This document shows positions 1 to 8,335 of a stretch of 60,000 nt of DNA, in pieces. The stretch lies in the IMG/VR virus record IMGVR_UViG_3300032246_001735, positions 1-60,000 of that record; one strand, given 5' to 3'. Made by a program: the position numbers and the translations under genes. This stretch comes from a virus. Position 1 is the stretch's first letter. The number at the start of each line of letters is the position of its first letter. A model generated the notes under the pieces. The model saw only the letters and a program-made list of their open reading frames with translations, was not told the DNA's origin and did no database searches.

Positions 1-74
1 ACAACTCCGTGATCTAATAACCATTGCCCGTGCCCAACTTGGTTACGATCACAATCAAATCTGTTGATAATCAT
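1..74 (-). CDS. partial CDS, 5-prime end of an unrecognised protein
   Basis: An open frame on the minus strand starts with ATG at 74-72 and runs without a stop through the left edge of the window. It begins MIINRFDCDRNQVGHGQ. An AGGGG stretch a few bases upstream can serve as ribosome-binding site. The gene follows the methyltransferase at 134-745 in the same direction, so it is probably the next member of that surface-modification operon. The visible 25 residues are too few to assign a family. Confidence 0.5.
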   Translation of the reverse strand, partial: MIINRFDCDRNQVGHGQWLLDHGV

Positions 75-133
75 CAGCCCCTGTTCAGTACTGACCAGGA
101 CATTTTTCCTCACTCGATTGTTTACATAAAACA

Positions 134-745
134 TTATTTTAGATTTTTTCTTAGCCAGTCTGCATATCTAGCCGGTTTGTGTACCTTGATAAAAATATTA
201 ACGGATTCGGCTACATTGGCCAAGGTATTTAGGTTGATGTCTAATTGTTTAGGTGCCAACATACCATCTTCTTGCTGTCCTCGCCAATATCCTACAATAT
301 TATAGGTAACATCTGTGACTTCTATGTCAACATCGTGATATAAGCCAAATGTACTATCACTAAGTCTTTTTTGAATAGATTCAACATTGGCCTGTTGATC
401 CCACATCTTGAAAGTTTTAGGGGTAAGTACTCGCACGTGAGTATAATCATCCCAGAAGAGATCGCAGCGATGGTGAGGTACATTCACAAACCATTCGGCA
501 TCAGGTTTGCTCACACGATACATTTCTTTAATAATATTGGTAAACACCTTCGGATCTTGTCCTAGGTGCTCCAGTATGTTATCGGCAGTGATCTTGTCAA
601 AGAAATTGTCTTCATAGGGCCACGGTGTTTGTTCAAAATCCAACACTTGGTCAGGATTACAGGATTGCTGTACATCTACATTCCAGTAGTTGTCCAGTTT
701 CTTAAAACCACAACCCATATTTAATTGTGTATGTTCAGGTATCAT
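134..745 (-). CDS. SAM-dependent methyltransferase (class I)
   Basis: A 203-residue protein. Near the N-terminus LNMGCGFKKLDNYWNVDV matches motif I of class I Rossmann methyltransferases (glycine-rich loop, then an acidic residue after strand 2). DKITADNILEHLGQ and the following REMYRVSKPD-like stretch resemble motifs around the post-II and IV positions of Methyltransf_11-type enzymes. The substrate is unknown; small proteins of this type often methylate sugars or other small molecules. The ATG overlaps the TGA of the upstream sulfotransferase gene (ATGA), so the two are translationally coupled. With the neighbouring glycosyltransferase this suggests a role in surface glycan decoration (inference). 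Confidence 0.7.
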   Translation of the reverse strand: MIPEHTQLNMGCGFKKLDNYWNVDVQQSCNPDQVLDFEQTPWPYEDNFFDKITADNILEHLGQDPKVFTNIIKEMYRVSKPDAEWFVNVPHHRCDLFWDDYTHVRVLTPKTFKMWDQQANVESIQKRLSDSTFGLYHDVDIEVTDVTYNIVGYWRGQQEDGMLAPKQLDINLNTLANVAESVNIFIKVHKPARYADWLRKNLK

Positions 746-1536
746 ATCCAGGCGTCCCAGAAAATTTCACGATTGTACTGCTGATACAGATCCAGGCCCA
801 GGTAGTCCACACAATTCAGTGTGGTTCTTTCCAGTGCGGGCTTGATCCGGTGTAGATTTGGCAAACCTGCTGCTAGATCATTAAATTGTTCCGCCTGTTC
901 GATTTTTTTAAAATCGTGTTGAAACTCAGGTAGTTCAAAAAAATCATAGATGCGTTTTGTTTGACTCTTGGGACTATTGCAGAATCGTGAATAGTCAATA
1001 AATAGCAACCTATCTAGGTAACCACTGGTCACTGCGTCTTTGATACCAGCGTGTGCTAATCCCATAGGACCATTAGGCCCGGCATAGTAGTAGGCTCTAG
1101 CAGCAATAGTGGAACTTTCTCTCAAATTTTGATCAGGCAGCACAAATGCCAGTGGATTTTCTCTACGAATCTTTTCAAATGATGACAATATCTCAGCAGG
1201 ATTACGCACCGGGCACAGCATCTTTACTCTACAGCCAGTGACCGCTTCTAGTAGACCAATCTTGGTAACCCAGGCTCGATCCTTGTCAAACACAATAGGT
1301 CGATCAATGTGTTTGAAGTATCCCTCCAATATACTCTGTAAGACACCCAACTTGGCCGCATCATTGACATATTCTTTGTTCATCTCAAAACTGTCCCAAC
1401 TGGCGTGAACAGATGAAAAGATACTGGACAAACTGCTAACAGGTTCTGTGTGTATTTGGGGATTTTGTCTTAATAGATAGGCCAACATAGTGGCTCCTGA
1501 TCTCGGTAGTCCCGCAATAAAATATAGTGTTTTCAT
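742..1536 (-). CDS. sulfotransferase family protein
   Basis: A 264-residue protein that starts MKTLYFIAGLPRSGATML. The GLPRSGATML segment is the 5-prime phosphosulfate-binding loop of PAPS-dependent sulfotransferases, and CPVRNPAEILSSF (about residue 108) fits the 3-prime phosphate-binding motif with its Arg and Ser. The length suits a single-domain sulfotransferase. Members transfer sulfate from PAPS to sugars, lipids or proteins. It lies 2 bases after the TPR-glycosyltransferase gene and overlaps the methyltransferase, so it is part of one operon. The acceptor cannot be read from the sequence; a virion or host-surface glycan is the likely target (inference). Confidence 0.75.
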   Translation of the reverse strand: MKTLYFIAGLPRSGATMLAYLLRQNPQIHTEPVSSLSSIFSSVHASWDSFEMNKEYVNDAAKLGVLQSILEGYFKHIDRPIVFDKDRAWVTKIGLLEAVTGCRVKMLCPVRNPAEILSSFEKIRRENPLAFVLPDQNLRESSTIAARAYYYAGPNGPMGLAHAGIKDAVTSGYLDRLLFIDYSRFCNSPKSQTKRIYDFFELPEFQHDFKKIEQAEQFNDLAAGLPNLHRIKPALERTTLNCVDYLGLDLYQQYNREIFWDAWI

Positions 1537-1538
1537 AA

Positions 1539-2576
1539 TTAGTCTTTTTTGGTTAATTCAAAATGTTTTGCTAATTCTAGTTCTAGTTTTTCAAAGGTTT
1601 CAGTCCAGTCACCAAAGGTGGTCTGTCTGAACACTCTAGTGGTCTTTTGATACCAAGGACTATGGTCACCGCCATAGGCCCAAATATGATATGGCAACAG
1701 TGGCACAATGACCCAAGTAGGTTTTCCCATTGCTGCCGACAAATGAGCAATACTGGTACAACTGGTTATGACCAGATCAAGATTGTGTATACAGGCCGCA
1801 GTGTCTTCCCAGGAAATAATCAGGTGCTGTAAATCAAAGATTTCCTCAGGCAGTTCTCTAGTGTCTGTATCTCTCTGTAGACTGTAAAACTCTAGGTCTG
1901 TGTATTTTGATAAGTTGATCAATTTCTCAGGAGGAAAAATTCTAAACTGTTGATGCTCAAATAACGGGCTACCACTCCACCTGATACCAATTTTGGGCTT
2001 ATCTGTTTTCTTTAACATCTGTTTCCAAATTGGTACACTGAGTGGATTAGCAGCAAGATATGGTGTATTAGGCAGTGTTTCAAAAGTATGACCAAATATC
2101 CAACTACAACTAAATCCCGGAATCCAATAATCGTGTTTGGTAGTTTTTACTTTGTCTAAACTGATACAGTGATCCACACCCGGAATTCTAGAAAACAAAC
2201 TGTGTAGCAGTGGTTCGCAACAGAGCACGGAGCGACCTCCGCGTTTTTGTATTTCGCTGGCATATCTTGCGTAGATAATTTGATCACCAAATCCACATTC
2301 TAAATTAATGATCACAGTTTTATTGGTTAAATCTTCTTGATTCCAAATTGGTTTAGTTGTAGGCAATCGTGGACTACCATATACTTTCAAATGTCTACCT
2401 GCCTCGAGACTCTGAAATCCTGCTTGTAAATCCCCTTGATTGATTAAAAACCATCCTCGATTAAACATATGTCTTAGATCATTGGGATTTTCTCGTTCCA
2501 TTTCCTCGCTGAGTCGCCAACCTTCTTCAAATCGGCCACGAATCATTAGGTTAAGTTGTTGATCTATTAGATGCAT
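1539..2576 (-). CDS. TPR-domain glycosyltransferase, GT9/heptosyltransferase-like
   Basis: A 345-residue protein. Residues 1-60 look like TPR helices (GRFEEGWRLSEEMERENPND, then a helix pair with FNRGWFLINQGDLQAG). The rest resembles a GT-B fold of the ADP-heptose:LPS heptosyltransferase type: NLECGFGDQIIYARYA is the N-terminal Gly-Asp loop, KIGIRWSGSP starts the second Rossmann domain, and CTSIAHLSAAMGKPTWV is the conserved donor-site region with a Ser-x-Ala-His-Leu motif. TPR plus GT9 fusions are common in phages and bacteria with modified surface polysaccharides. It is the first gene of the operon that continues with sulfotransferase and methyltransferase. Donor and acceptor sugars are unknown. 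Confidence 0.75.
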   Translation of the reverse strand: MHLIDQQLNLMIRGRFEEGWRLSEEMERENPNDLRHMFNRGWFLINQGDLQAGFQSLEAGRHLKVYGSPRLPTTKPIWNQEDLTNKTVIINLECGFGDQIIYARYASEIQKRGGRSVLCCEPLLHSLFSRIPGVDHCISLDKVKTTKHDYWIPGFSCSWIFGHTFETLPNTPYLAANPLSVPIWKQMLKKTDKPKIGIRWSGSPLFEHQQFRIFPPEKLINLSKYTDLEFYSLQRDTDTRELPEEIFDLQHLIISWEDTAACIHNLDLVITSCTSIAHLSAAMGKPTWVIVPLLPYHIWAYGGDHSPWYQKTTRVFRQTTFGDWTETFEKLELELAKHFELTKKD

Positions 2577-2598
2577 TCTACGATTATTAAAATTATAG

Positions 2599-2625
2599 TT
2601 TATAATATTAGACAGACTATGTCAA
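2599..2625 (-). promoter_or_regulatory. possible promoter for the glycosyltransferase-sulfotransferase operon
   Basis: On the minus strand a perfect TTGACA (2620-2625) is followed after 15 bp by TATAAA (2599-2604), or after 17 bp by TAAACT. It lies 23 bases upstream of the start codon at 2576. The -35 is consensus but the spacing or the -10 is imperfect, so this is a moderate candidate only. Confidence 0.3.
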
Positions 2626-2679
2626 AGAATAGTATCAATATATTTAAATTAATAATTATCGGGGATTAGAAAAATAAGA

Positions 2680-4776
2680 TTATTGTATAGCCACTGTATG
2701 ATTACCACCAGCTCTGACTATAGTCCACGAACTGGATCCGACTTGTACCGGACTACTCTGGTCAGTAGTATTTCCGTTGCCTAGTTGGCCAGCGGCATTA
2801 CGACCCCAGGCAAATAATAATCCGTCACTGCGTATAGCCGCTGTATGAGTACCACCAGCACTGACTGCAGTCCAGGAACTGGATCCGATTTGTACCGGGC
2901 TGCTTCGACTAGTGGTGGTTTGGTCGCCCAGTCGTCCGAAACCATTATTCCCCCAAGTGAACAATAATCCATCACTACGTATAGCCGTACTATGAAAGTA
3001 TCCGGCGGCAACTGCAGTCCAGGAACTGGATCCGATTTGTACTGGACTACTTTGAGTGGTAGTATTGCCGTTGCCCAATTCTCCATAAACATTACGACCC
3101 CAAGTGAACAGTGTAACCCCACTGCGTATAGCCGCGGTATGATTACCACCGGCGGCAACTGCAGTCCAGGAACTGGATCCGATTTGTACTGGACTACTTT
3201 GAGTGGTAGTATTGCCATTACCTAGTTGTCCATAAGTATTACGACCCCAAGTAAATAGTGTGCCCCCACTGCGTATAGCCGCTGTATGAGTACCACCAGC
3301 ACTGACCGCAGTCCAGGAACTGGATCCGATTTGTACTGGACTACTTTGAGTGGTAGTATTGCCGTTGCCTAATTGACCGAGACTATTATTCCCCCAAGTA
3401 AATAGTGTGCCCCCACTACGTATAGCCGCTGTATGAATGCTACCAGCGGAAACCGCAGTCCAGGAACTGGATCCGATTTGTACTGGACTATTTTTAGTAG
3501 CAATAGTTCCGTCACCTAGTGTTCCGAAACCATTATTCCCCCAAGTGAACAATAATCCATCACTGCGTATAGCCGCTGTATGATAACTGCCAGCAGCAAC
3601 TGCGGTCCAGGAACTGGATCCAGTTTGTACTGGGCTACTTTCAATGCCGAATCCCAGTTGCCCATAAGTACTACGACCCCAAGTAAATAGTGTGCCCCCA
3701 CTACGTATAGCCGCTGTATGAAAAATTCCGGCGCTGATCATAGTCCACGAACTGGATCCGATTTGTACTGGACTGCTATAGGTATTATTGGTTCCATCAC
3801 CAATATTACCGTCAGTATTACTTCCCCAAGTGAACAGTGTACCTCCACTACGTATAGCGGTTGTAAAATATCGGCCAGCACTGACTGCAGTCCACGAACT
3901 AGATCCAATTTGTACTGGACTACTTTTACCGACCGTAGTTCCATCACCTAATCCACCTGCAGTATTACTTCCCCAGGTGAACAGTGTAACCCCACTGCGT
4001 ATAGCCGCTGTATGATTACCACCAGCACTGACCGCAGTCCACGAACTAGATCCAATTTGTACTGGACTACTTTGAGTGGTAGTATTGCCATTACCTAGTT
4101 GTCCATAAGTATTATACCCCCAAGTGAACAGTGTGCCCCCACTACGTATAGCCGCTGTATGATAAGTGCCGGCAGACACCGCAGTCCACGAACTGGATCC
4201 GATTTGTACTGGACTACTTTGAGTGGTAGTATTGCCGTTGCCTAATTGACCGAGACTATTACTCCCCCAAGTGAACAGTGTACCCCCACTGCGTATGGCA
4301 GCGGAGAAATATTTTCCAGCACTGACTGCAGTCCACGAACTGGATCCAATTTGTACTGGACTGCTTTGAGTGGTACCATTACCATTACCTAGTTGTCCAT
4401 TGGAATTAAAACCCCAAGTGAACAATACTCCGTCACTGCGTATAGCCGCTGTATGAGTACCACCAGCAGCAACTGCGGTCCAGGAACTGGATCCGATTTG
4501 TACTGGACTGCTTTGATCGGTACCGGTGAGGCCGTTGCCTAGTTGTCCATCAGTATTACGACCCCAAGTGAACAATAATCCGTCACTGCGTATAGCCGCT
4601 GTATGATTACCACCAGCACTGACCATAGTCCACGAACTGGATCCGATTCGACTTGGTACTGTGTTAGAATGTTCATTACCTAGTTGCCCTTGATTGGAAT
4701 TCCCCCAAGCATAAAGTAATTTTTGAGCAACGGCGCTACTAGGAGGAGATCGTAATAACAATGCTTCTAATAACAT
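2680..4776 (-). CDS. RCC1-repeat protein, predicted double seven-bladed beta-propeller
   Basis: A 698-residue protein made almost entirely of RCC1-type repeats of about 50 residues. Each carries SSPVQIGSSSWTAVSAG, then HTAAIRSGGTLFTWG and GQLGNG. I count 14 SSSWT motifs and 14 (F/Y)(T/A)WG motifs. RCC1 propellers have seven blades, so 14 repeats suggest two complete propellers in tandem. The repeats are nearly identical at the DNA level too, which points to recent expansion or gene conversion. The gene is the last of the tail-fibre block and ends before a 103-base gap. A role as a virion adhesin that binds host glycans or proteins is inferred from position; RCC1 domains in general mediate protein binding. 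Confidence 0.8.
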   Translation of the reverse strand: MLLEALLLRSPPSSAVAQKLLYAWGNSNQGQLGNEHSNTVPSRIGSSSWTMVSAGGNHTAAIRSDGLLFTWGRNTDGQLGNGLTGTDQSSPVQIGSSSWTAVAAGGTHTAAIRSDGVLFTWGFNSNGQLGNGNGTTQSSPVQIGSSSWTAVSAGKYFSAAIRSGGTLFTWGSNSLGQLGNGNTTTQSSPVQIGSSSWTAVSAGTYHTAAIRSGGTLFTWGYNTYGQLGNGNTTTQSSPVQIGSSSWTAVSAGGNHTAAIRSGVTLFTWGSNTAGGLGDGTTVGKSSPVQIGSSSWTAVSAGRYFTTAIRSGGTLFTWGSNTDGNIGDGTNNTYSSPVQIGSSSWTMISAGIFHTAAIRSGGTLFTWGRSTYGQLGFGIESSPVQTGSSSWTAVAAGSYHTAAIRSDGLLFTWGNNGFGTLGDGTIATKNSPVQIGSSSWTAVSAGSIHTAAIRSGGTLFTWGNNSLGQLGNGNTTTQSSPVQIGSSSWTAVSAGGTHTAAIRSGGTLFTWGRNTYGQLGNGNTTTQSSPVQIGSSSWTAVAAGGNHTAAIRSGVTLFTWGRNVYGELGNGNTTTQSSPVQIGSSSWTAVAAGYFHSTAIRSDGLLFTWGNNGFGRLGDQTTTSRSSPVQIGSSSWTAVSAGGTHTAAIRSDGLLFAWGRNAAGQLGNGNTTDQSSPVQVGSSSWTIVRAGGNHTVAIQ

Positions 4777-4779
4777 TTT

Positions 4780-5262
4780 TTAGAATACCGGCCAATTAAC
4801 TTGACTAATGTCTACCACAGAATCAGTTAAATGAACACTAGGCAAATCGCGCAGTGCCTGTCTGTAAGTTTGCCAACGAACTTTATCCACATCACTGAGT
4901 GGAGAATCTAACAACTGAGTCCAGTCGCTGTCTTTTAATCGATTTGTTCTCATGGATCTCAACTGATTTAAAAACTCTGCCTTTTTCTGTTCAAAGGTCC
5001 TAATTTCACTTTCAGGTATTGACTCTACAATCGGAGTTTCCGTTACCCATTGATCAAATATTTCATAACTGTATCCGTTGGTTCTCGCTGTTTCCGGGTC
5101 ATAAGTTACGTCTACCTTGGTCACAGGATACCAACCTAAACTAACCAAAGAAGGAACATCATCTTTGAGCAAGTTTAAGCCACTGATATTACTCCAACTG
5201 GCGGGCAGACTGCTGTGATATTCTGTTATTACACCATTTTCAACTAGTACGTATTCTGCCAT
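4780..5262 (-). CDS. tail fibre assembly chaperone (Phage_tail_APC-like)
   Basis: A 160-residue protein. Its C-terminal third has the pattern R-x-x-RL-x-x-SDWTQL, then DSPLS, KVRWQTYRQALRDLP, which is the hallmark of phage tail assembly chaperones (PF16778). The N-terminal part (MAEYVLVENGVITEYH) is a typical variable fibre-recognition segment. Such proteins help fold or trimerise the tip of the neighbouring tail fibre. It sits 3 bases upstream of the RCC1 gene and just after a small fibre gene, fitting a chaperone for one of these adhesins. A GGA six bases before the ATG serves as ribosome-binding site. Confidence 0.75.
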   Translation of the reverse strand: MAEYVLVENGVITEYHSSLPASWSNISGLNLLKDDVPSLVSLGWYPVTKVDVTYDPETARTNGYSYEIFDQWVTETPIVESIPESEIRTFEQKKAEFLNQLRSMRTNRLKDSDWTQLLDSPLSDVDKVRWQTYRQALRDLPSVHLTDSVVDISQVNWPVF

Positions 5263-5274
5263 TTTTGATCCAGA

Positions 5275-5781
5275 TTATTTACTATCCAACATAGAAGCAA
5301 CTCCACGCCAGTTGGTTCCAGCATCGTCTGTGATAAATGCCAGTACATCGACGCCTGATGCAGTTAATGTAGGTGCAGTTCCACTAGGCCATCTTACGCT
5401 AGCCGGCCAGTTTTGAGTAAATGCACCGCCGTTAGTAAGTTCTAAAATAAAACCACTGGCATTGGGGCTGGCTGTGGGATTGCTGAATGTCCAAGTGGTT
5501 ATGCCCCCAGCAGTAGCAGTAACATAATTTCCCAGAGTTAAATCAATAGTTTGTGCACCAGAAATACTTCCCCGTGCGTTACTCTTTAAACTATAACCTA
5601 AAATTTGTCCAGTAAAGGTACCACCAACGTATAAATTGCCCCTAACGCCCACGCCGCCTGTGACTACAAGTGCACCTGTGGTTGTACTGGTGCTGGTTAG
5701 AGTACTGGTTATACTAACCGTACCTGTAGTAACTGCACCGGATAAACTAGTTATAAAACTTAGGTCGCTTGCCGAAGACAT
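5275..5781 (-). CDS. tail fibre-related structural protein with TTTGALVVTGG motif
   Basis: A 168-residue Ser/Thr/Gly-rich protein. It contains TSTTTGALVVTGGVGVRGN, the same motif that recurs in the 786-, 1173- and 1849-residue fibres of this window. The C-terminal part (GGAFTQNWPASVRWPSGTAP) resembles phage fibre end domains that finish with a WRG stretch. Upstream lies a CAGGAAC ribosome-binding site and, further back, CATAAATAG, which resembles a T4 late-promoter element. A nearly identical upstream stretch precedes the 14-codon remnant at 6802-6846, showing that this region was duplicated. Confidence 0.6.
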   Translation of the reverse strand: MSSASDLSFITSLSGAVTTGTVSITSTLTSTSTTTGALVVTGGVGVRGNLYVGGTFTGQILGYSLKSNARGSISGAQTIDLTLGNYVTATAGGITTWTFSNPTASPNASGFILELTNGGAFTQNWPASVRWPSGTAPTLTASGVDVLAFITDDAGTNWRGVASMLDSK

Positions 5782-5811
5782 TCTTGTTCCTGGTTATTTT
5801 AACTATTTATG

Positions 5812-6798
5812 CTACCAAGCGGTGGCTATAACTAGGCCATCACCGCCGCGGCCGCCGGGACCACCGCCAGAACCCGAAAATCCAGCTCCACCACCTCCGC
5901 CACCACACCCATAACCTCCAGCACCGCCGCGGCCTCCAGTATTTGCTGTTGCGCCGGCAGCTCCGAGGCCACTTGAACCACCACCAGTTCCGCCATAAAA
6001 ATATTGTAAATTACGTAATACCTGAAATCCGTTTGACCCGGAAAATCCGCCTGTTGTATTGTTTGCCACGCCGCCAGCGCCGCCCGGCTGTGCTGGAAAT
6101 ACACCAGTAACTGTAAATGAACCACCAGCAGTTCCTGCTGTGTTTAATGCGCCAAGGCCCCCTCCGCCAGTGCCGCCAGTTACTACTAGTCCAGTAGTAG
6201 GAATAGTTAACGCACCACTTGCGGCCGCGTTGAACGCACCAATAATTCCGTTTTGTCCTGCAATGTTAATATTACCGGCAGTTGTAGAATAAAATTGACC
6301 TAATGCTGCTAGTGGTGCTGAGGCTATAGTTGATATTGCACCACCGACACCAGCAGGACCACCGACTGCAGCAGTACCTGCACCAGCAACAGTCACTGTG
6401 CCACCGCCTTTACAAATCATTAATAAATTATTTGCTGTTACTGACGGGTCTATAGATATGTAACTATCAACTCCTGCACTGCCAGCACTACCGGTTCCAG
6501 TACCACCTGCACCACCATACCCAACACTGATATACAGTACATCAGGTAATGCCCAAGATGGAAAAATAATTGATGCTTGTGCTCCGGAGCCGCCACCTCC
6601 GCCCCCACCTGCAGCAGTAGCGGCTCCGGCAAATCCGCCACCACCACCACCACCACCGGCCAAACAAAAAAAGTGTACAAAGTTAACACCGCGTGGTTTA
6701 ATCCAAGTTTGCCATCCCACACCAAGAGCGGCCGCGTTAGCATAAAATATCTGTTGAACAGCTTTAGGGTTGGTTGGTAAATGAACAAAATCTAACAT
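5812..6798 (-). CDS. glycine-rich tail/adhesin protein, copy 1
   Basis: A 328-residue protein. The N-terminal 45 residues (MLDFVHLPTNPKAVQQIFYA, then GWQTWIKPRGVNFVHFF) are followed by glycine-rich stretches such as GGGGGGGGF and a C-terminus GGGGAGFSGSGGGPGGRGGDG. This layout resembles phage tail proteins with a conserved attachment domain and polyglycine-rich tips that form polyglycine-II bundles. It is a paralogue of 6877-7872 with the same first 50 residues and similar end. Both lie between small structural genes in the fibre block. Function in host attachment is inferred. Confidence 0.6.
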   Translation of the reverse strand: MLDFVHLPTNPKAVQQIFYANAAALGVGWQTWIKPRGVNFVHFFCLAGGGGGGGGFAGAATAAGGGGGGGSGAQASIIFPSWALPDVLYISVGYGGAGGTGTGSAGSAGVDSYISIDPSVTANNLLMICKGGGTVTVAGAGTAAVGGPAGVGGAISTIASAPLAALGQFYSTTAGNINIAGQNGIIGAFNAAASGALTIPTTGLVVTGGTGGGGLGALNTAGTAGGSFTVTGVFPAQPGGAGGVANNTTGGFSGSNGFQVLRNLQYFYGGTGGGSSGLGAAGATANTGGRGGAGGYGCGGGGGGAGFSGSGGGPGGRGGDGLVIATAW

Positions 6799-6801
6799 AG
6801 A

Positions 6802-6846
6802 TCAATAGGCCTTGGTTATAAAATTTAAATTACTTTGTAAAGACAT
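6802..6846 (-). pseudogene. 14-codon hybrid remnant left by tandem duplication
   Basis: Between the two glycine-rich genes there is a mini-ORF MSLQSNLNFITKAY. Its start and ribosome-binding site match those of the gene at 5275-5781 (MSSASDLSFITS with the same CAGGAACAAGA leader), while its last codons and the bases after its stop match the end of the gene at 7876-8304 (GCC TAT TGA TCT ATG). It is best explained as a junction scar where a block carrying the glycine-rich gene was duplicated. It probably has no function of its own. Confidence 0.6.
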
Positions 6847-6876
6847 TCTTGTTCCTGTTTATTTTAACTACTTATG

Positions 6877-7872
6877 TTACCAGGCAACGGCTATAACTAG
6901 ACCATCACCGCCTCGCCCACCAGCACCACCAGTTGAACCTGTAAATCCGCCGCCGCCGCCGCCGCCGCCGCAGCCATAACCTCCAGCACCGCCGTTCCCG
7001 CCGGTGTTAGATGTGTTTCCAGCTCCATTAAGGCCGGTTCCACCACCTCCAGTTCCACCATAAAAATAGTTTAATCTGCGAAATGCTTGAAATCCATTGC
7101 TGCCATTGCTACCACCAGTGTTGGTACCGCCAACACCTGCTGTACCACCCGGCTGTGCGGGAAATGCTCCAGCAACAGTAAATGAACCGCCGGCAAAACC
7201 TGCCGCATTCGATGCCGCCGCGTTACCGCCGCCGGATGTACCACCAGTTACCACTAGCCCTGTAAGAGGAAGAGTTAATGCAGTACCGGCAACGGAGGCT
7301 CCACCGTTAATAGTTCCGTTTTGTCCTGCAATGTTAATATTACCGGCAGTTGTAGAATAAAATTGACCTAATGCTGCTCTTGGTGCTGCGGTTATAGCGG
7401 ATGCTGCACCTCCAACACCCGCGGCTGCACCGCCAACCGACCCGCCGCCAGCTGGGGTCACTGTGCCACCGCCTTTACAAATCATTAGTAAATTATTTGC
7501 TGTTACTGATGGGTCTATAGATATGTAAGTATCAACTCCTGCACTGCCAGCACTACCGGTGGCATTGGCACTTGCTCCCCCAGCACCGCCGTACCCAACA
7601 CTGATGTATAGTACATCGGGTATTGCCCACACTGGAAAAATAATTGACGCTTGTGCTCCAGAACCACCACCACCACCGCCAGATGCGTTAGTGACGCCGT
7701 TATTGCTACCACCGCCACCACCACCACCACCGGCCAAACAAAAAAAGTGTACAAAGTTAACACCGCGTGGTTTAATCCAAGTTTGCCATCCCACACCAAG
7801 AGCGGCCGCGTTAGCATAAAATATCTGTTGATCAACTTTGGGATTGGTTGGTAAATGAACAAAATCTAACAT
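6877..7872 (-). CDS. glycine-rich tail/adhesin protein, copy 2
   Basis: A 331-residue paralogue of 5812-6798. The first 50 residues differ at few positions (NPKVDQQIF instead of NPKAVQQIF). The middle and the polyglycine segments have diverged more, as expected if the tips are under diversifying selection. The C-terminus is again a GRGGDGLVIAVAW type ending. The start is 3 bases after the stop of the gene at 7876-8304. A role as virion attachment protein is inferred from composition and neighbours. Confidence 0.6.
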   Translation of the reverse strand: MLDFVHLPTNPKVDQQIFYANAAALGVGWQTWIKPRGVNFVHFFCLAGGGGGGGGSNNGVTNASGGGGGGSGAQASIIFPVWAIPDVLYISVGYGGAGGASANATGSAGSAGVDTYISIDPSVTANNLLMICKGGGTVTPAGGGSVGGAAAGVGGAASAITAAPRAALGQFYSTTAGNINIAGQNGTINGGASVAGTALTLPLTGLVVTGGTSGGGNAAASNAAGFAGGSFTVAGAFPAQPGGTAGVGGTNTGGSNGSNGFQAFRRLNYFYGGTGGGGTGLNGAGNTSNTGGNGGAGGYGCGGGGGGGGFTGSTGGAGGRGGDGLVIAVAW

Positions 7873-7875
7873 AGA

Positions 7876-8304
7876 TCAATAGGCCCCGGCTATTACACTG
7901 GGAACCCATCCAGAACCTAGTGGAGCACTAGAGCTAATTCCTATAACAATCCTATATCCGGGATTTAACGCCAAGTTCATCGGATAATCAACATCAACTG
8001 TGGCGGCTGTTGGTGTAGCAGTCACTGCCGGCAATGAGAGTTCACCATAGAATATATTATTAGACGCTGTTGTATTGGCCTGGCCATTATTGATATATAT
8101 TCTTGCCACAGAAGCGGTAGAATTTGTTCCTGCAGATTTAAATCTAATTCTTTGAACAAATCCACCGTTAGTAGAATCAGCAGTAAATGGTACAATATTA
8201 TTAGTACCTGTACCAGTATACTCAGTGACTGTGCTCGCGATTACGGTAGAGGTCCATCCTATTGCTCCCACTCTTGAAAAAATTGGTGTTGAATTTCCTG
8301 CCAT
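7876..8304 (-). CDS. small structural protein of the fibre block
   Basis: A 142-residue protein rich in Thr, Ala, Ser and beta-branched residues, with no family I recognise. It begins MAGNSTPIFSRVGAIGW and reads like a single beta-sandwich domain (alternating hydrophobic strands such as VARIYINNG and YRIVIGISSS). A clear GGAG lies seven bases before the ATG. It sits between the 786-residue fibre and the glycine-rich pair in the same direction, so a virion or fibre-adapter role is likely. Confidence 0.5.
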   Translation of the reverse strand: MAGNSTPIFSRVGAIGWTSTVIASTVTEYTGTGTNNIVPFTADSTNGGFVQRIRFKSAGTNSTASVARIYINNGQANTTASNNIFYGELSLPAVTATPTAATVDVDYPMNLALNPGYRIVIGISSSAPLGSGWVPSVIAGAY

Positions 8305-8335
8305 ACTAAATCTCCATTATTCTTTATATATTTAA

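Noticed and set aside
2781-4015. Open frames on both strands over the RCC1 gene
   Set aside because: They follow the repeats in shifted frames, have Leu, Val or Cys runs and no ribosome-binding sites.
5636-7854. Pro-, Ala- and Val-rich frames opposite and inside the glycine-rich genes
   Set aside because: They are codon shadows of Gly-rich and Thr-rich coding sequence.
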